Origin: Firmicutes bacterium UBA2058
GTDB lineage: Bacteria; Bacillota; Clostridia; Tissierellales; Sedimentibacteraceae
NCBI GenBank assembly: GCA_002332905.1
Contig: DDAM01000001.1
Span: 56,797 to 71,020 of the forward strand
Direction: 5' to 3'
Length of the DNA: 14,224 bases
Part shown: piece by piece, positions 1-5,884 of the stretch
Numbering within the stretch: position 1 is the stretch's first letter
Layout: every line of letters begins with the position of its first letter
Made by a program: the position numbers and the translations under genes
Notes under the pieces: model-generated
Told to the model about the DNA's origin: nothing
Databases searched by the model: none
Seen by the model: the letters and a program-made list of their open reading frames with translations, nothing else

Positions 1-1
1 T

Positions 2-112
2 CCTATAGTAACAAGTGACATTGAGGTGAAAAATAATGTTTTATTAACTGAAATTGTTATAATAGGAGATGTACCTGAATCATTTACACAATTTCCAATA
101 AATAATAGATAA
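2..112 (+). CDS. yunB: Sporulation protein YunB-like, C-terminal end (partial)
   Basis: The first 111 bases read as an open frame entering from outside the window and ending at TAA 110-112. The 36 visible residues begin PIVTSDIEVKNN and include LLTEIVIIGDVPESF. A beta-rich tail ending in an (I/V)(I/V)G(D/K)VP-type motif is what I recall at the C-terminus of YunB, a Firmicute sporulation protein of poorly defined function. The match rests on this short tail only, so the family call is moderate. No codon usage oddity is visible. The terminator immediately downstream shows this is the last gene of its transcript. Confidence 0.55.
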   Translation, partial: PIVTSDIEVKNNVLLTEIVIIGDVPESFTQFPINNR

Positions 113-116
113 GGTT

Positions 117-166
117 AAAATAAATGCGTTTGTCTTTATAAAAGAAAACGCATTTATTTTTTTTTT
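117..166 (+). terminator. Strong intrinsic terminator after the yunB-like gene
   Basis: A perfect 15-bp stem pairs 117-131 with 146-160 around a 14-base loop, and the right arm runs into a continuous T tract ending at 166. The A-rich left flank and T-rich right flank could also let it work for transcription from the other side. It separates the upstream gene from the purA promoter region. Confidence 0.9.
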
Positions 167-195
167 GAATTTTTATTAACATCATTAATTAATTA

Positions 196-249
196 TTGAC
201 AAAAAATTTTCTATAATGTAGACTACATTTGCTTATTTTATGATATAAT
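196..249 (+). promoter_or_regulatory. Promoter region of purA-hflX
   Basis: Two sigma-A type candidates are visible. The first has TTGACA at 196-201, a 17-base spacer and TAGACT at 219-224; its -35 is perfect but its -10 is weak. The second is a perfect extended -10, TGATATAAT at 241-249, with no good -35. Either would give a 5' leader of roughly 80-110 bases before the purA ATG. A palindrome (215-229) overlaps the -10 of the first candidate. Which promoter is used cannot be decided from sequence. Confidence 0.6.
215..229. promoter_or_regulatory. 15-bp palindrome, possible operator of purA
   Basis: AATGTAGACTACATT is a perfect inverted repeat around a central A. It covers the -10 of the first purA promoter candidate and lies just upstream of the extended -10 at 241. 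Its position fits a repressor site. I do not recognise it as a PurR box (those carry CGAA-type cores), so the binding protein is unknown. Confidence 0.45.
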
Positions 250-261
250 ATTGATAATATG

Positions 262-290
262 CATAATGGCTCAACTTAGTTGAGGCTATG
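262..290 (+). promoter_or_regulatory. Small hairpin in the purA 5' leader
   Basis: CTCAAC at 270-275 pairs with GTTGAG at 279-284 around the loop TTA. An outer 4-bp stem pairs 262-265 with 287-290 across an internal loop. It lies 45 bases before the start codon and no T tract follows, so it is not a terminator. It lacks the conserved three-way junction of a purine riboswitch. It may be a leader structure or chance. Confidence 0.3.
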
Positions 291-335
291 TTATAAATAT
301 TTATTAAATTTAAATTATTAAAAGGAGAGTTATTT

Positions 336-1610
336 ATGTTAACAGCAATTGTTGGAATAAATTGGGGAGATGAAGGAAAGGGTAGAATGGTTGACCTGCT
401 TGCTAGCGAATATGATATAGTTGTAAGATATCAAGGAGGGAATAATGCAGGACACACTGTTGTAAATCATCTTGGTAAATTTATACTAAATCTATTGCCT
501 TCGGGTATACTTAGACCTGAGGTTACTAATGTTATGGGTAATGGAATGGTAATAGATATTGAACATTTATACAATGAAATGGGAAGACTTACAAGTGCTG
601 GAGTAAAAATAACTCCTGAAAATTTAAAAATTAGTGATAAAGCAATAATTTGTATGCCATATCATGTTATATTAGATGGTTTAGAGGAAGATAGATTAGG
701 TGATGCAAAATACGGTTCGACTAGAAGAGGAATAGCTCCGGTTTATAGTGATAAATACATGAAAAAAGGTATAAGAATGGGAGATTTGCTATATCCTGAA
801 TCATTAAAAAAACGTCTGAAAGGCATTGTTGATTGGAAAAATCTCACTGTAGAAGGTGTATATAATGCTCCAAAAATAGAATATGAAGATATGCTAGATT
901 GGTTAGATAAATATTCAAAAGATATAAAAGATTTTATCTGTGATACAGGTATATATTTAAATGAAGCTGCAAAGGCAAATAAAAAAATAATGTTTGAAGC
1001 TCAGCTTGGAGCATTAAGAGACATCGATTTTGGAATTTATCCATTTACATCATCTTCTTCAACCATAGCTTCCTATGCTCCTATTGGTTCTGGAGTTCCA
1101 AATTTGAAACTATCAAATACAATAGGTATAATGAAGGCATATTCTACATGTGTTGGAGAAGGGCCATTCACAGCAGAAATGTTTGGAGATGAAGCTGAAA
1201 GACTGCGTAAAGAGGGATTTGAATATGGAGCAGCAACAGGAAGACCAAGAAGAGTAGGACCATTTGATGTGGTAGCATCTAGATATGGAGTTAGAGTGCA
1301 AGGTGCAAATGAGCTTGCATTAACTAAGCTTGATGTGTTATCATATATGGATAAGGTACCTGTTTGTACCGGATATGAGATTAATGGCCAAGTAGTAAAT
1401 GAATTTCCATTTGGTGAATTACTTGATAATGCAAAACCAGTTGTTGAATATTTGGATGGCTGGAAATGCGATGTTAGCAAATGTAGGAAGGTAAGTGAAT
1501 TGCCTAAAGAGGCGATTGACTATATTAAATATATTGAAAAGGCTGTGGATTGCCGCATAAAATATGTTTCAGTAGGACCTGAAAGAGAAGATTATGTGAC
1601 AATGCACTAG
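336..1610 (+). CDS. purA: Adenylosuccinate synthetase (divergent clostridial type)
   Basis: It joins IMP and aspartate using GTP to give adenylosuccinate, the first committed step from IMP to AMP, in the cytosol. The 424-residue length is normal for the family. The N-terminal nucleotide loop is GINWGDEGKG at residues 7-16, with catalytic Asp12, and GNNAGHT at 35-41 supplies catalytic His40. The C-terminal part carries TGRPRRVG, LTKLDVLSYMD and VSVGPERE. Two core motifs depart from the usual form: N9 stands where Q is usual (QWGDEGKG), and the FEGAQG..LDIDHGTYPFVTSSN region reads FEAQLGALRDIDFGIYPFTSSSS. I recall this variant in other Clostridia, so I read it as a sub-family and not decay. The start has a good SD, AAAGGAGA at 321-328. 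hflX follows after 8 bases, so they are probably cotranscribed. Confidence 0.93.
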   Translation: MLTAIVGINWGDEGKGRMVDLLASEYDIVVRYQGGNNAGHTVVNHLGKFILNLLPSGILRPEVTNVMGNGMVIDIEHLYNEMGRLTSAGVKITPENLKISDKAIICMPYHVILDGLEEDRLGDAKYGSTRRGIAPVYSDKYMKKGIRMGDLLYPESLKKRLKGIVDWKNLTVEGVYNAPKIEYEDMLDWLDKYSKDIKDFICDTGIYLNEAAKANKKIMFEAQLGALRDIDFGIYPFTSSSSTIASYAPIGSGVPNLKLSNTIGIMKAYSTCVGEGPFTAEMFGDEAERLRKEGFEYGAATGRPRRVGPFDVVASRYGVRVQGANELALTKLDVLSYMDKVPVCTGYEINGQVVNEFPFGELLDNAKPVVEYLDGWKCDVSKCRKVSELPKEAIDYIKYIEKAVDCRIKYVSVGPEREDYVTMH

Positions 1611-1618
1611 GGTGTGCT

Positions 1619-2893
1619 ATGGAAAAAGAAAGAGAAAAATGTTTGATTGTTGGAATACAGTTAACTGGCAGTGATGAAGAAAATGATATGGAGGAGCTTA
1701 CACAGCTTGTTGAGGCTGCTGAAGGTGAGGTTCTTGGATGCGTAATTCAAAATAGACATAGTATTGATAATAGGTTTTATTTAGGTCAAGGAAAATTAGA
1801 AGAAATAGCTAACTATGCTAGTGAGTTAGATGTTGAGACAATTATATTTAATGATGAATTATCTGGTTCTCAGCTTAAAAATATTGAGGATATAGTGGAT
1901 AGAAGAGTTATTGATAGAACTACCTTAATACTTGATATTTTTGCTAGACGTGCTTTAACTAACGAGGGTAAGCTTCAAGTTGAACTTGCACAGCTTAAGT
2001 ATAAGCTGCCTAGGCTAGCTGGAATGAGACAGGATTTATCTAGACAGGGTGGAGGTATTGGCTCAAAAGGACCTGGTGAAAAGAAGATAGAAACTGATAG
2101 AAGACATATAGTGTCTCGTATACAAGATATAGAAGCACAAATTGATAAAATTGAGCAAGTTAGAGATACAAAAAGAAAGAAAAGAATGAAGGATGAAATA
2201 CCAGTTGTATCTATAGTTGGATATACAAATGCAGGTAAGTCCACTCTTTTAAATTCTTTAATTGAAACTTGCTATGCAGATGAAGAGCTTGAAAATAAAA
2301 AGGTATTTGTAAGAGATATGCTTTTTGCAACTCTTGATACAGAGCATAGAAGGGTAAAATTACCTGGTGGAAGATATGTTATATTTTCTGATACTGTTGG
2401 ATTTATTAAAAAGCTTCCAACACAAATAGTTAAAGCTTTCAAAGGTACCCTTGAAGAACTAAAATACGCTAATTTAATTTTACATCTTATAGATATTAAT
2501 GATGAAAATCTTGATCTACATAGACAAACAACTCTTGATTTAATATCACAAATAACTGACAATGAAATACCTGTTGTTACTGTTTATAATAAGATTGATA
2601 AGATTGATAAGATTGATGATTCAAACGTAAGGTTTATACCAAACGAAAACACTTTATATATATCTGCTACTGAGAAAAATAATGTAAGTAATCTATTGGA
2701 ATATATAGATAACAAAATTAATGGTGAAAAAGCTAAATTTGCTCTCAAAATACCTAATAGCGACTTAAAGTCATTTTATTATCTTTATGAAAATAGATTT
2801 ACAGAAAATGTTGAGTATGTAGAAGATGGAGTAAAACTTGAAGCAATAATATATGAAGACGAAAAATACAAGTATGAGACATATATATTATAA
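1619..2893 (+). CDS. hflX: GTPase HflX, ribosome-associated
   Basis: HflX binds the 50S subunit and splits stalled or stressed 70S ribosomes using GTP. The 424-residue protein shows the family N-domain with LGQGKLEEI, the glycine-rich linker stretch RQGGGIGSKGPGEKKIETDRR, a charged coiled-coil-like segment at about 165-193, and then the G domain. Within it, G1 is GYTNAGKST at 201-209, G3 is DTVGF at 258-262, and G4 is NKID at 324-327. The G4 motif is followed by two further KID units encoded by a 9-base tandem repeat. The C-terminal small domain ends in YETYIL. The start lies 8 bases after purA with only a weak SD (GGTGTG), so translation probably depends on coupling with purA. The hflX-purA pairing itself is unremarkable. 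Confidence 0.95.
   Translation: MEKEREKCLIVGIQLTGSDEENDMEELTQLVEAAEGEVLGCVIQNRHSIDNRFYLGQGKLEEIANYASELDVETIIFNDELSGSQLKNIEDIVDRRVIDRTTLILDIFARRALTNEGKLQVELAQLKYKLPRLAGMRQDLSRQGGGIGSKGPGEKKIETDRRHIVSRIQDIEAQIDKIEQVRDTKRKKRMKDEIPVVSIVGYTNAGKSTLLNSLIETCYADEELENKKVFVRDMLFATLDTEHRRVKLPGGRYVIFSDTVGFIKKLPTQIVKAFKGTLEELKYANLILHLIDINDENLDLHRQTTLDLISQITDNEIPVVTVYNKIDKIDKIDDSNVRFIPNENTLYISATEKNNVSNLLEYIDNKINGEKAKFALKIPNSDLKSFYYLYENRFTENVEYVEDGVKLEAIIYEDEKYKYETYIL
2591..2617 (+). repeat. Three tandem copies of a 9-base unit inside hflX
   Basis: AAGATTGAT occurs three times without interruption and encodes KID-KID-KID directly from the G4 guanine-specificity motif (NKID) of HflX. The repeat is in frame, so copy-number slippage would change the loop after G4 by three residues at a time. 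Confidence 0.9.
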
Positions 2894-2943
2894 GGAGTAA
2901 AGGGAGAAGATACCTAGCTTCATATGATTTCATGGAGGTAATT

Positions 2944-3588
2944 ATGGCTAGTTTTAAAACAGTACACGACATTGGATGTGAAGAAATAATTATTAATAAA
3001 TCAAGGTTTATAGGATATGCTAGTCCAATAAATAGCGAGGACGAAGCAATAGAGTTTATTAATCAAATTAGAAAAAAACACAGCGATGCGACCCATAATG
3101 TATATGCATATGTTTATGGAGACAATAATAACATCCAAAGATTTAGTGATGATGGAGAACCATCTGGAACTGCTGGTATGCCAGTTTTAAATGTTATAAA
3201 ACTAGAGAATTTAAGAAATGTTGTTGTAGTAGTAACTAGATATTATGGCGGTGTAAAACTTGGAGCTGGTGGGCTTGTAAGAGCTTATACTAAAGGAGCA
3301 AAAATTGGTCTTGATAGCAGTATAATAGTAGATAAGACTATGTTTTATGATATTATTATAGAAATTGACTATACCCTTCTTGGCAAGGTTGAAAATGAAC
3401 TTACAAAAAATAACTATATAATTAAGGATAAAGTATTTGGTGAAAATGTAGTGTTAGATATTTTATGTATTGAGGAAGATTTAGAGAAGTTAAAAGCTTT
3501 AATTCTTAATACAACTAGTGCAAAATGTAAGATAACAGTGGATAGTTCTACTTATTATTCGATAAAGGATAACAGTCTAATATTATAA
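2944..3588 (+). CDS. yigZ: YigZ/IMPACT family protein
   Basis: A 214-residue member of the YigZ (UPF0029/IMPACT) family, close to the usual length of about 205-215. The eukaryotic relative IMPACT modulates the Gcn2 pathway; the bacterial role is unsettled, and a link to translation or RNA is only suspected. The N-terminal IMPACT domain shows RFSDDGEPSGTAGMP at 66-80 and TRYYGGVKLGAGGLVRAY at 98-115, the two diagnostic motifs. The remainder matches the DUF1949 C-terminal domain. An in-frame ATG at 2932 sits before the SD GGAGG (2934-2938) and overlaps it, so the start at 2944, five bases after the SD, is preferred. It lies 50 bases after hflX with no terminator between them, so it is probably in the same transcript. 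Confidence 0.92.
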   Translation: MASFKTVHDIGCEEIIINKSRFIGYASPINSEDEAIEFINQIRKKHSDATHNVYAYVYGDNNNIQRFSDDGEPSGTAGMPVLNVIKLENLRNVVVVVTRYYGGVKLGAGGLVRAYTKGAKIGLDSSIIVDKTMFYDIIIEIDYTLLGKVENELTKNNYIIKDKVFGENVVLDILCIEEDLEKLKALILNTTSAKCKITVDSSTYYSIKDNSLIL

Positions 3589-3610
3589 TTAGTCTGAAAA
3601 TTAAAAAGCA

Positions 3611-3639
3611 TTGAAAAACTATTAACTTTGTGATATAAT
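3611..3639 (+). promoter_or_regulatory. Promoter of the yebC-ruv operon
   Basis: TTGAAA at 3611-3616, a 17-base spacer and TATAAT at 3634-3639 with an extended TGA just before it. This is a near-consensus vegetative promoter. The transcript would begin near 3646 and carry both hairpins (3661-3680 and 3704-3728) in a leader of about 95 bases. Confidence 0.85.
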
Positions 3640-3660
3640 ATCTATGCAATTTTAGTAAAA

Positions 3661-3728
3661 GAGCGAAATTCATTTCACTCTAAAATTTTATATAAATGAT
3701 TAAAGTGTGAAAAAGAGAATTTCACACT
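3661..3728 (+). repeat. Two-hairpin intergenic element in the yebC leader
   Basis: Hairpin 1 is GAGCGAAATTCATTTCACTC at 3661-3680, with 8 of 9 bp paired around a 2-base loop. Hairpin 2 pairs AGTGTGAAA (3704-3712) with TTTCACACT (3720-3728), a perfect 9-bp stem with a 7-base loop. The second stem ends two bases before the GGAGG SD at 3731-3735. No T tract follows either stem, so these are not ordinary terminators. The same stem frame recurs upstream of ruvA, ruvB and tgt. Confidence 0.8.
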
Positions 3729-3741
3729 AAGGAGGAATATT

Positions 3742-4482
3742 ATGTCAGGACATTCAAAATGGGCGAATACAAAACATAGAAAAGGTAAACAAGATATTAA
3801 AAGAGCTAAAATATTTACAAAATTAGCTAGAGCTATAACTGTTGCTACTAGAGAAGGTGGCGGAGATCCAATGTACAATGCTTCTTTAGCAACTGCAATT
3901 GAAAAGGCTAAAGCTGAAAACATGCCTAATGATAATATTGATAGAGCTATAAAAACTGGTTTAGGTGGACTTAATGGTGAAATATTTGACCACATAACTT
4001 ATGAAGCATACGGTCCGTGTGGAACTGCATTTATGGTGCAATGTCTAACTAATAATAAAAACAGAACTGCAGCAGATGTAAGACATTATTTCTCGAAATT
4101 TGGTGGAAATTTAGGTTCTACAGGCTGTGTGGGATATTTATTTGACAGAAAAGGTATTATAACAATAGAGTTATCAGATAGTATAAATGAAGAAGAATTA
4201 ATGATGGCTGCTCTTGATGCTGGTGCTGATGATTTTGAAGTGGATGAATTATATGAAATAATAACATCACCAGAAAACTTTATGTCAGTATTAAATGCAT
4301 TAAAGGATGCAGGATATTCAAATGCAAAAGGTGAAGTTGCTTATTTGCCACAAAATTATGTTAAAGTTGAAGGTGAAGAAAATCTTAAAAACCTTGACAA
4401 ACTAATTGATGCACTTGATGATAATGATGATGTTCAAGAAGTTTACCACAACTGGGATATGCCTGAAGAAGACGAAGAATAA
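3742..4482 (+). CDS. yebC: YebC/TACO1 family protein
   Basis: A 246-residue cytosolic protein of the YebC/TACO1 family, of normal length. It opens with the hallmark MSGHSKWANTKHRKGKQD and continues with TREGGGDP, KAKAENMPNDNIDRAI and GSTGCVGYLFDRKG, all signature stretches. Older work describes members as transcriptional regulators (for example of ruvC or quorum sensing genes). Newer work ties the family to ribosome function at difficult peptide-bond sequences, as for mitochondrial TACO1. The C-terminus is acidic (MPEEDEE). The SD GGAGG lies six bases before the ATG. The stop and the ruvC start share one base (TAATG at 4480-4484), indicating coupled translation; yebC next to ruvC is a very common bacterial order. 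Confidence 0.96.
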   Translation: MSGHSKWANTKHRKGKQDIKRAKIFTKLARAITVATREGGGDPMYNASLATAIEKAKAENMPNDNIDRAIKTGLGGLNGEIFDHITYEAYGPCGTAFMVQCLTNNKNRTAADVRHYFSKFGGNLGSTGCVGYLFDRKGIITIELSDSINEEELMMAALDAGADDFEVDELYEIITSPENFMSVLNALKDAGYSNAKGEVAYLPQNYVKVEGEENLKNLDKLIDALDDNDDVQEVYHNWDMPEEDEE

Positions 4483-4982
4483 TGATTATTTTAGGAATGG
4501 ACCCTGGTCTTGCAATTTCAGGTTATGGTATAATAGAGTATGTGGGAAATAAATTTAAAATGTTAGAATATGGTTGCGTAACCAGTGAATCTTCTATGCC
4601 TTTTCCTTTAAGGCTTAAGCATATTTATGAATCGTATATTGAAATGATTGATAAGTATAGACCTGATGCTATTGCTGTTGAAGAATTATTTTACAATAAA
4701 AACGTTAAAACTGCAATAGCTATAGGGGAAGCTAGAGGGGTTCATTTATTAGCAGGTCAGATGAAGGACATACCATTGTACGAATATACACCATTACAAA
4801 TAAAGCAAGGAATTGTAGGCTATGGCAGGGCTGAAAAAAAGCAGGTACAGGAAATGGTCAAGCTTATATTAGGCTTAGATAAGATACCAAAACCCGATGA
4901 TGCAGCTGATGGGCTAGCTGTTGCGATTTGTCATGCACATTCATTAAAATTTTGTGAAGACTTTAGAATCACAGGATATTAA
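4482..4982 (+). CDS. ruvC: Holliday junction resolvase RuvC
   Basis: The endonuclease nicks two strands of a Holliday junction symmetrically, working with RuvAB in recombinational repair. The 166-residue length fits the family. The four acidic metal-binding residues are present: D7 in MIILGMDPGL, E67 in AVEELFYN, and D140 and D143 in PDDAADGLAVAICHAH. The conserved GYGRAEKKQVQ loop is also there. The start overlaps the yebC stop by one base and has no separate strong SD, so it likely relies on reinitiation. The gap of 159 bases to ruvA is wide for a ruvC-ruvA pair and is filled with hairpins. Confidence 0.96.
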   Translation: MIILGMDPGLAISGYGIIEYVGNKFKMLEYGCVTSESSMPFPLRLKHIYESYIEMIDKYRPDAIAVEELFYNKNVKTAIAIGEARGVHLLAGQMKDIPLYEYTPLQIKQGIVGYGRAEKKQVQEMVKLILGLDKIPKPDDAADGLAVAICHAHSLKFCEDFRITGY

Positions 4983-5044
4983 TAACGGAAGGAAATCAAG
5001 GGTTAAAGATTTTTAAATAACAATTAAAATATGCCCCGACTCCA

Positions 5045-5129
5045 TGCACAAATTGTTTAAACTCTTTTGAAAAAAGAGTTGACATTCTTGTGCAAATAAA
5101 TTGCAAAGTATCAAATATCGTTTGATACT
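5045..5129 (+). repeat. Hairpin cluster in the ruvC-ruvA gap
   Basis: A two-tier structure comes first: an outer 7-bp stem pairs TGCACAA (5045-5051) with TTGTGCA (5088-5094). It encloses a perfect 9-bp hairpin pairing AACTCTTTT (5060-5068) with AAAAGAGTT (5072-5080). A second, separate hairpin pairs AGTATCAAA (5107-5115) with TTTGATACT (5121-5129), 9 bp with a 5-base loop. It ends four bases before the ruvA SD (GAGGT 5133-5137). The last hairpin has the same AGT-NNN-AAA frame as the yebC, ruvB and tgt leaders. The 4983-5044 stretch before it holds nothing I can assign. Confidence 0.8.
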
Positions 5130-5141
5130 ATTGAGGTAATT

Positions 5142-5744
5142 ATGATAAGTTATATTAAAGGTGAAGTTATAAAAAAAGGTATTGATTATTTAATAATTGA
5201 AAACAATGGTATAGGTTATTATATTAATACATCTTTTAATACATTAAAGAATTTATCAGAAGGCGATTTTTCTTCTGTTTTTACTTATATGCATATAAGA
5301 GAAGATATACTTGCCTTATATGGTTTTTCAAAAAAAGATGAACTTGAAATGTTTAAAAAGTTAATTTCAGTAAATGGCATAGGACCAAAAGCTGGACTAG
5401 CTGTATTATCTACATATGATGTAAATAGTGTCAAGGTAGCAATTCTTAAGGATGATGTCAATGCCATATCAAAGGTTCCTGGAATTGGTAAAAAAACAGC
5501 TAGTAAAATAATTTTAGACTTAAAGGATAAGGTCGGAAGCATAGAAGAGATAGACAGTATTAATTTAAGTGATATTGAAGTAATAAATGATAGTGTTAAT
5601 AACGATATTGAAGATATATCTAAAGTTCTGATGACTTTAGGATTTAGTCAGTTAGAGGCTAAAAAGGCTCTTGAAAACATTGATATATCTGAAAAAACAG
5701 AGAATCAAATTATTAAAGAGGCTTTAAAAAATTTGAACAAGTAG
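5142..5744 (+). CDS. ruvA: Holliday junction DNA-binding protein RuvA
   Basis: RuvA tetramers bind the four-way junction and load the RuvB motor for branch migration. The 200-residue length is typical. Domain I, an OB fold, occupies about 1-63. Domain II carries two helix-hairpin-helix motifs, VNGIGPKAG at 78-85 and VPGIGKKTASKII at 112-124. After an acidic linker, domain III (about 150-200) shows VLMTLGFSQLEAKKAL, the RuvB-contacting three-helix bundle. The start is set by GAGGT at 5133-5137. It is followed after 140 bases by ruvB; that gap holds five tandem hairpins, unlike the tight ruvA-ruvB junction usual in bacteria. Confidence 0.96.
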   Translation: MISYIKGEVIKKGIDYLIIENNGIGYYINTSFNTLKNLSEGDFSSVFTYMHIREDILALYGFSKKDELEMFKKLISVNGIGPKAGLAVLSTYDVNSVKVAILKDDVNAISKVPGIGKKTASKIILDLKDKVGSIEEIDSINLSDIEVINDSVNNDIEDISKVLMTLGFSQLEAKKALENIDISEKTENQIIKEALKNLNK

Positions 5745-5745
5745 G

Positions 5746-5871
5746 AAGAGTGAAGAAAAAACACTCTTTACAGAATGAAATGAATTTCACTCTATGGAAG
5801 AATCAAAAAGCTATTCTTCAAGTGTAAAATTTGTTTTACACTAAGATTATTGTGACGCCACAAAGTGGTGT
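5746..5871 (+). repeat. Five tandem hairpins in the ruvA-ruvB gap
   Basis: Five consecutive stems fill the gap. (1) AAGAGTG 5746-5752 with CACTCTT 5762-5768. (2) GAATGAAAT 5773-5781 with ATTTCACTC 5784-5792, 8 of 9 paired. (3) GAAGAAT 5797-5803 with ATTCTTC 5813-5819. (4) AGTGTAAAA 5821-5829 with TTTTACACT 5834-5842, perfect 9 bp with a 4-base loop. (5) ACGCCAC 5855-5861 with GTGGTGT 5865-5871, 7 bp with one G-U pair, ending four bases before the ruvB SD. Stem 1 also allows a longer alternative pairing of GAGTGAA (5748-5754) with TTCACTC (5786-5792). No poly-T follows any stem. Confidence 0.8.
5792..5820 (+). repeat. 29-base hairpin module, copy 1 (ruvB leader)
   Basis: This block begins CTATGGAAGAATC and contains the GAAGAAT/ATTCTTC stem. 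It is 27/29 identical to 9749-9777 upstream of tgt. The two differences fall in or at the edge of the loop (G to A and T to G). The second change extends the stem by one pair in the tgt copy, so the structure is kept. Confidence 0.85.
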
Positions 5872-5884
5872 TATGGAGGAAATA

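Noticed and set aside
167..335. Purine riboswitch upstream of purA
   Set aside because: The leader has only one small hairpin and lacks the conserved junction and loop sequences of the purine aptamer.
1073..1480. Reverse-strand open frame of 135 codons within purA, and similar ones in hflX, yebC, ruvA and the ABC gene
   Set aside because: Each lies opposite a well-supported gene, has no recognisable motif and no SD, and its composition is that of an antisense shadow.
2932..2943. Upstream ATG of yigZ at 2932
   Set aside because: It overlaps and precedes the SD GGAGG at 2934-2938; the ATG at 2944 has correct spacing and the normal family N-terminus.
4983..5141. LexA/SOS box controlling ruvAB
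   Set aside because: No GAAC-N4-GTTC-type site was found in the ruvC-ruvA gap or upstream of yebC.
5831..5884. Longer ruvB reading frame starting at TTG 5831
   Set aside because: The TTG is in the loop of a hairpin with no SD, and the added residues (FYTKIIVTPQSG...) are not RuvB-like. GGAGG at 5875 places the start at 5885.
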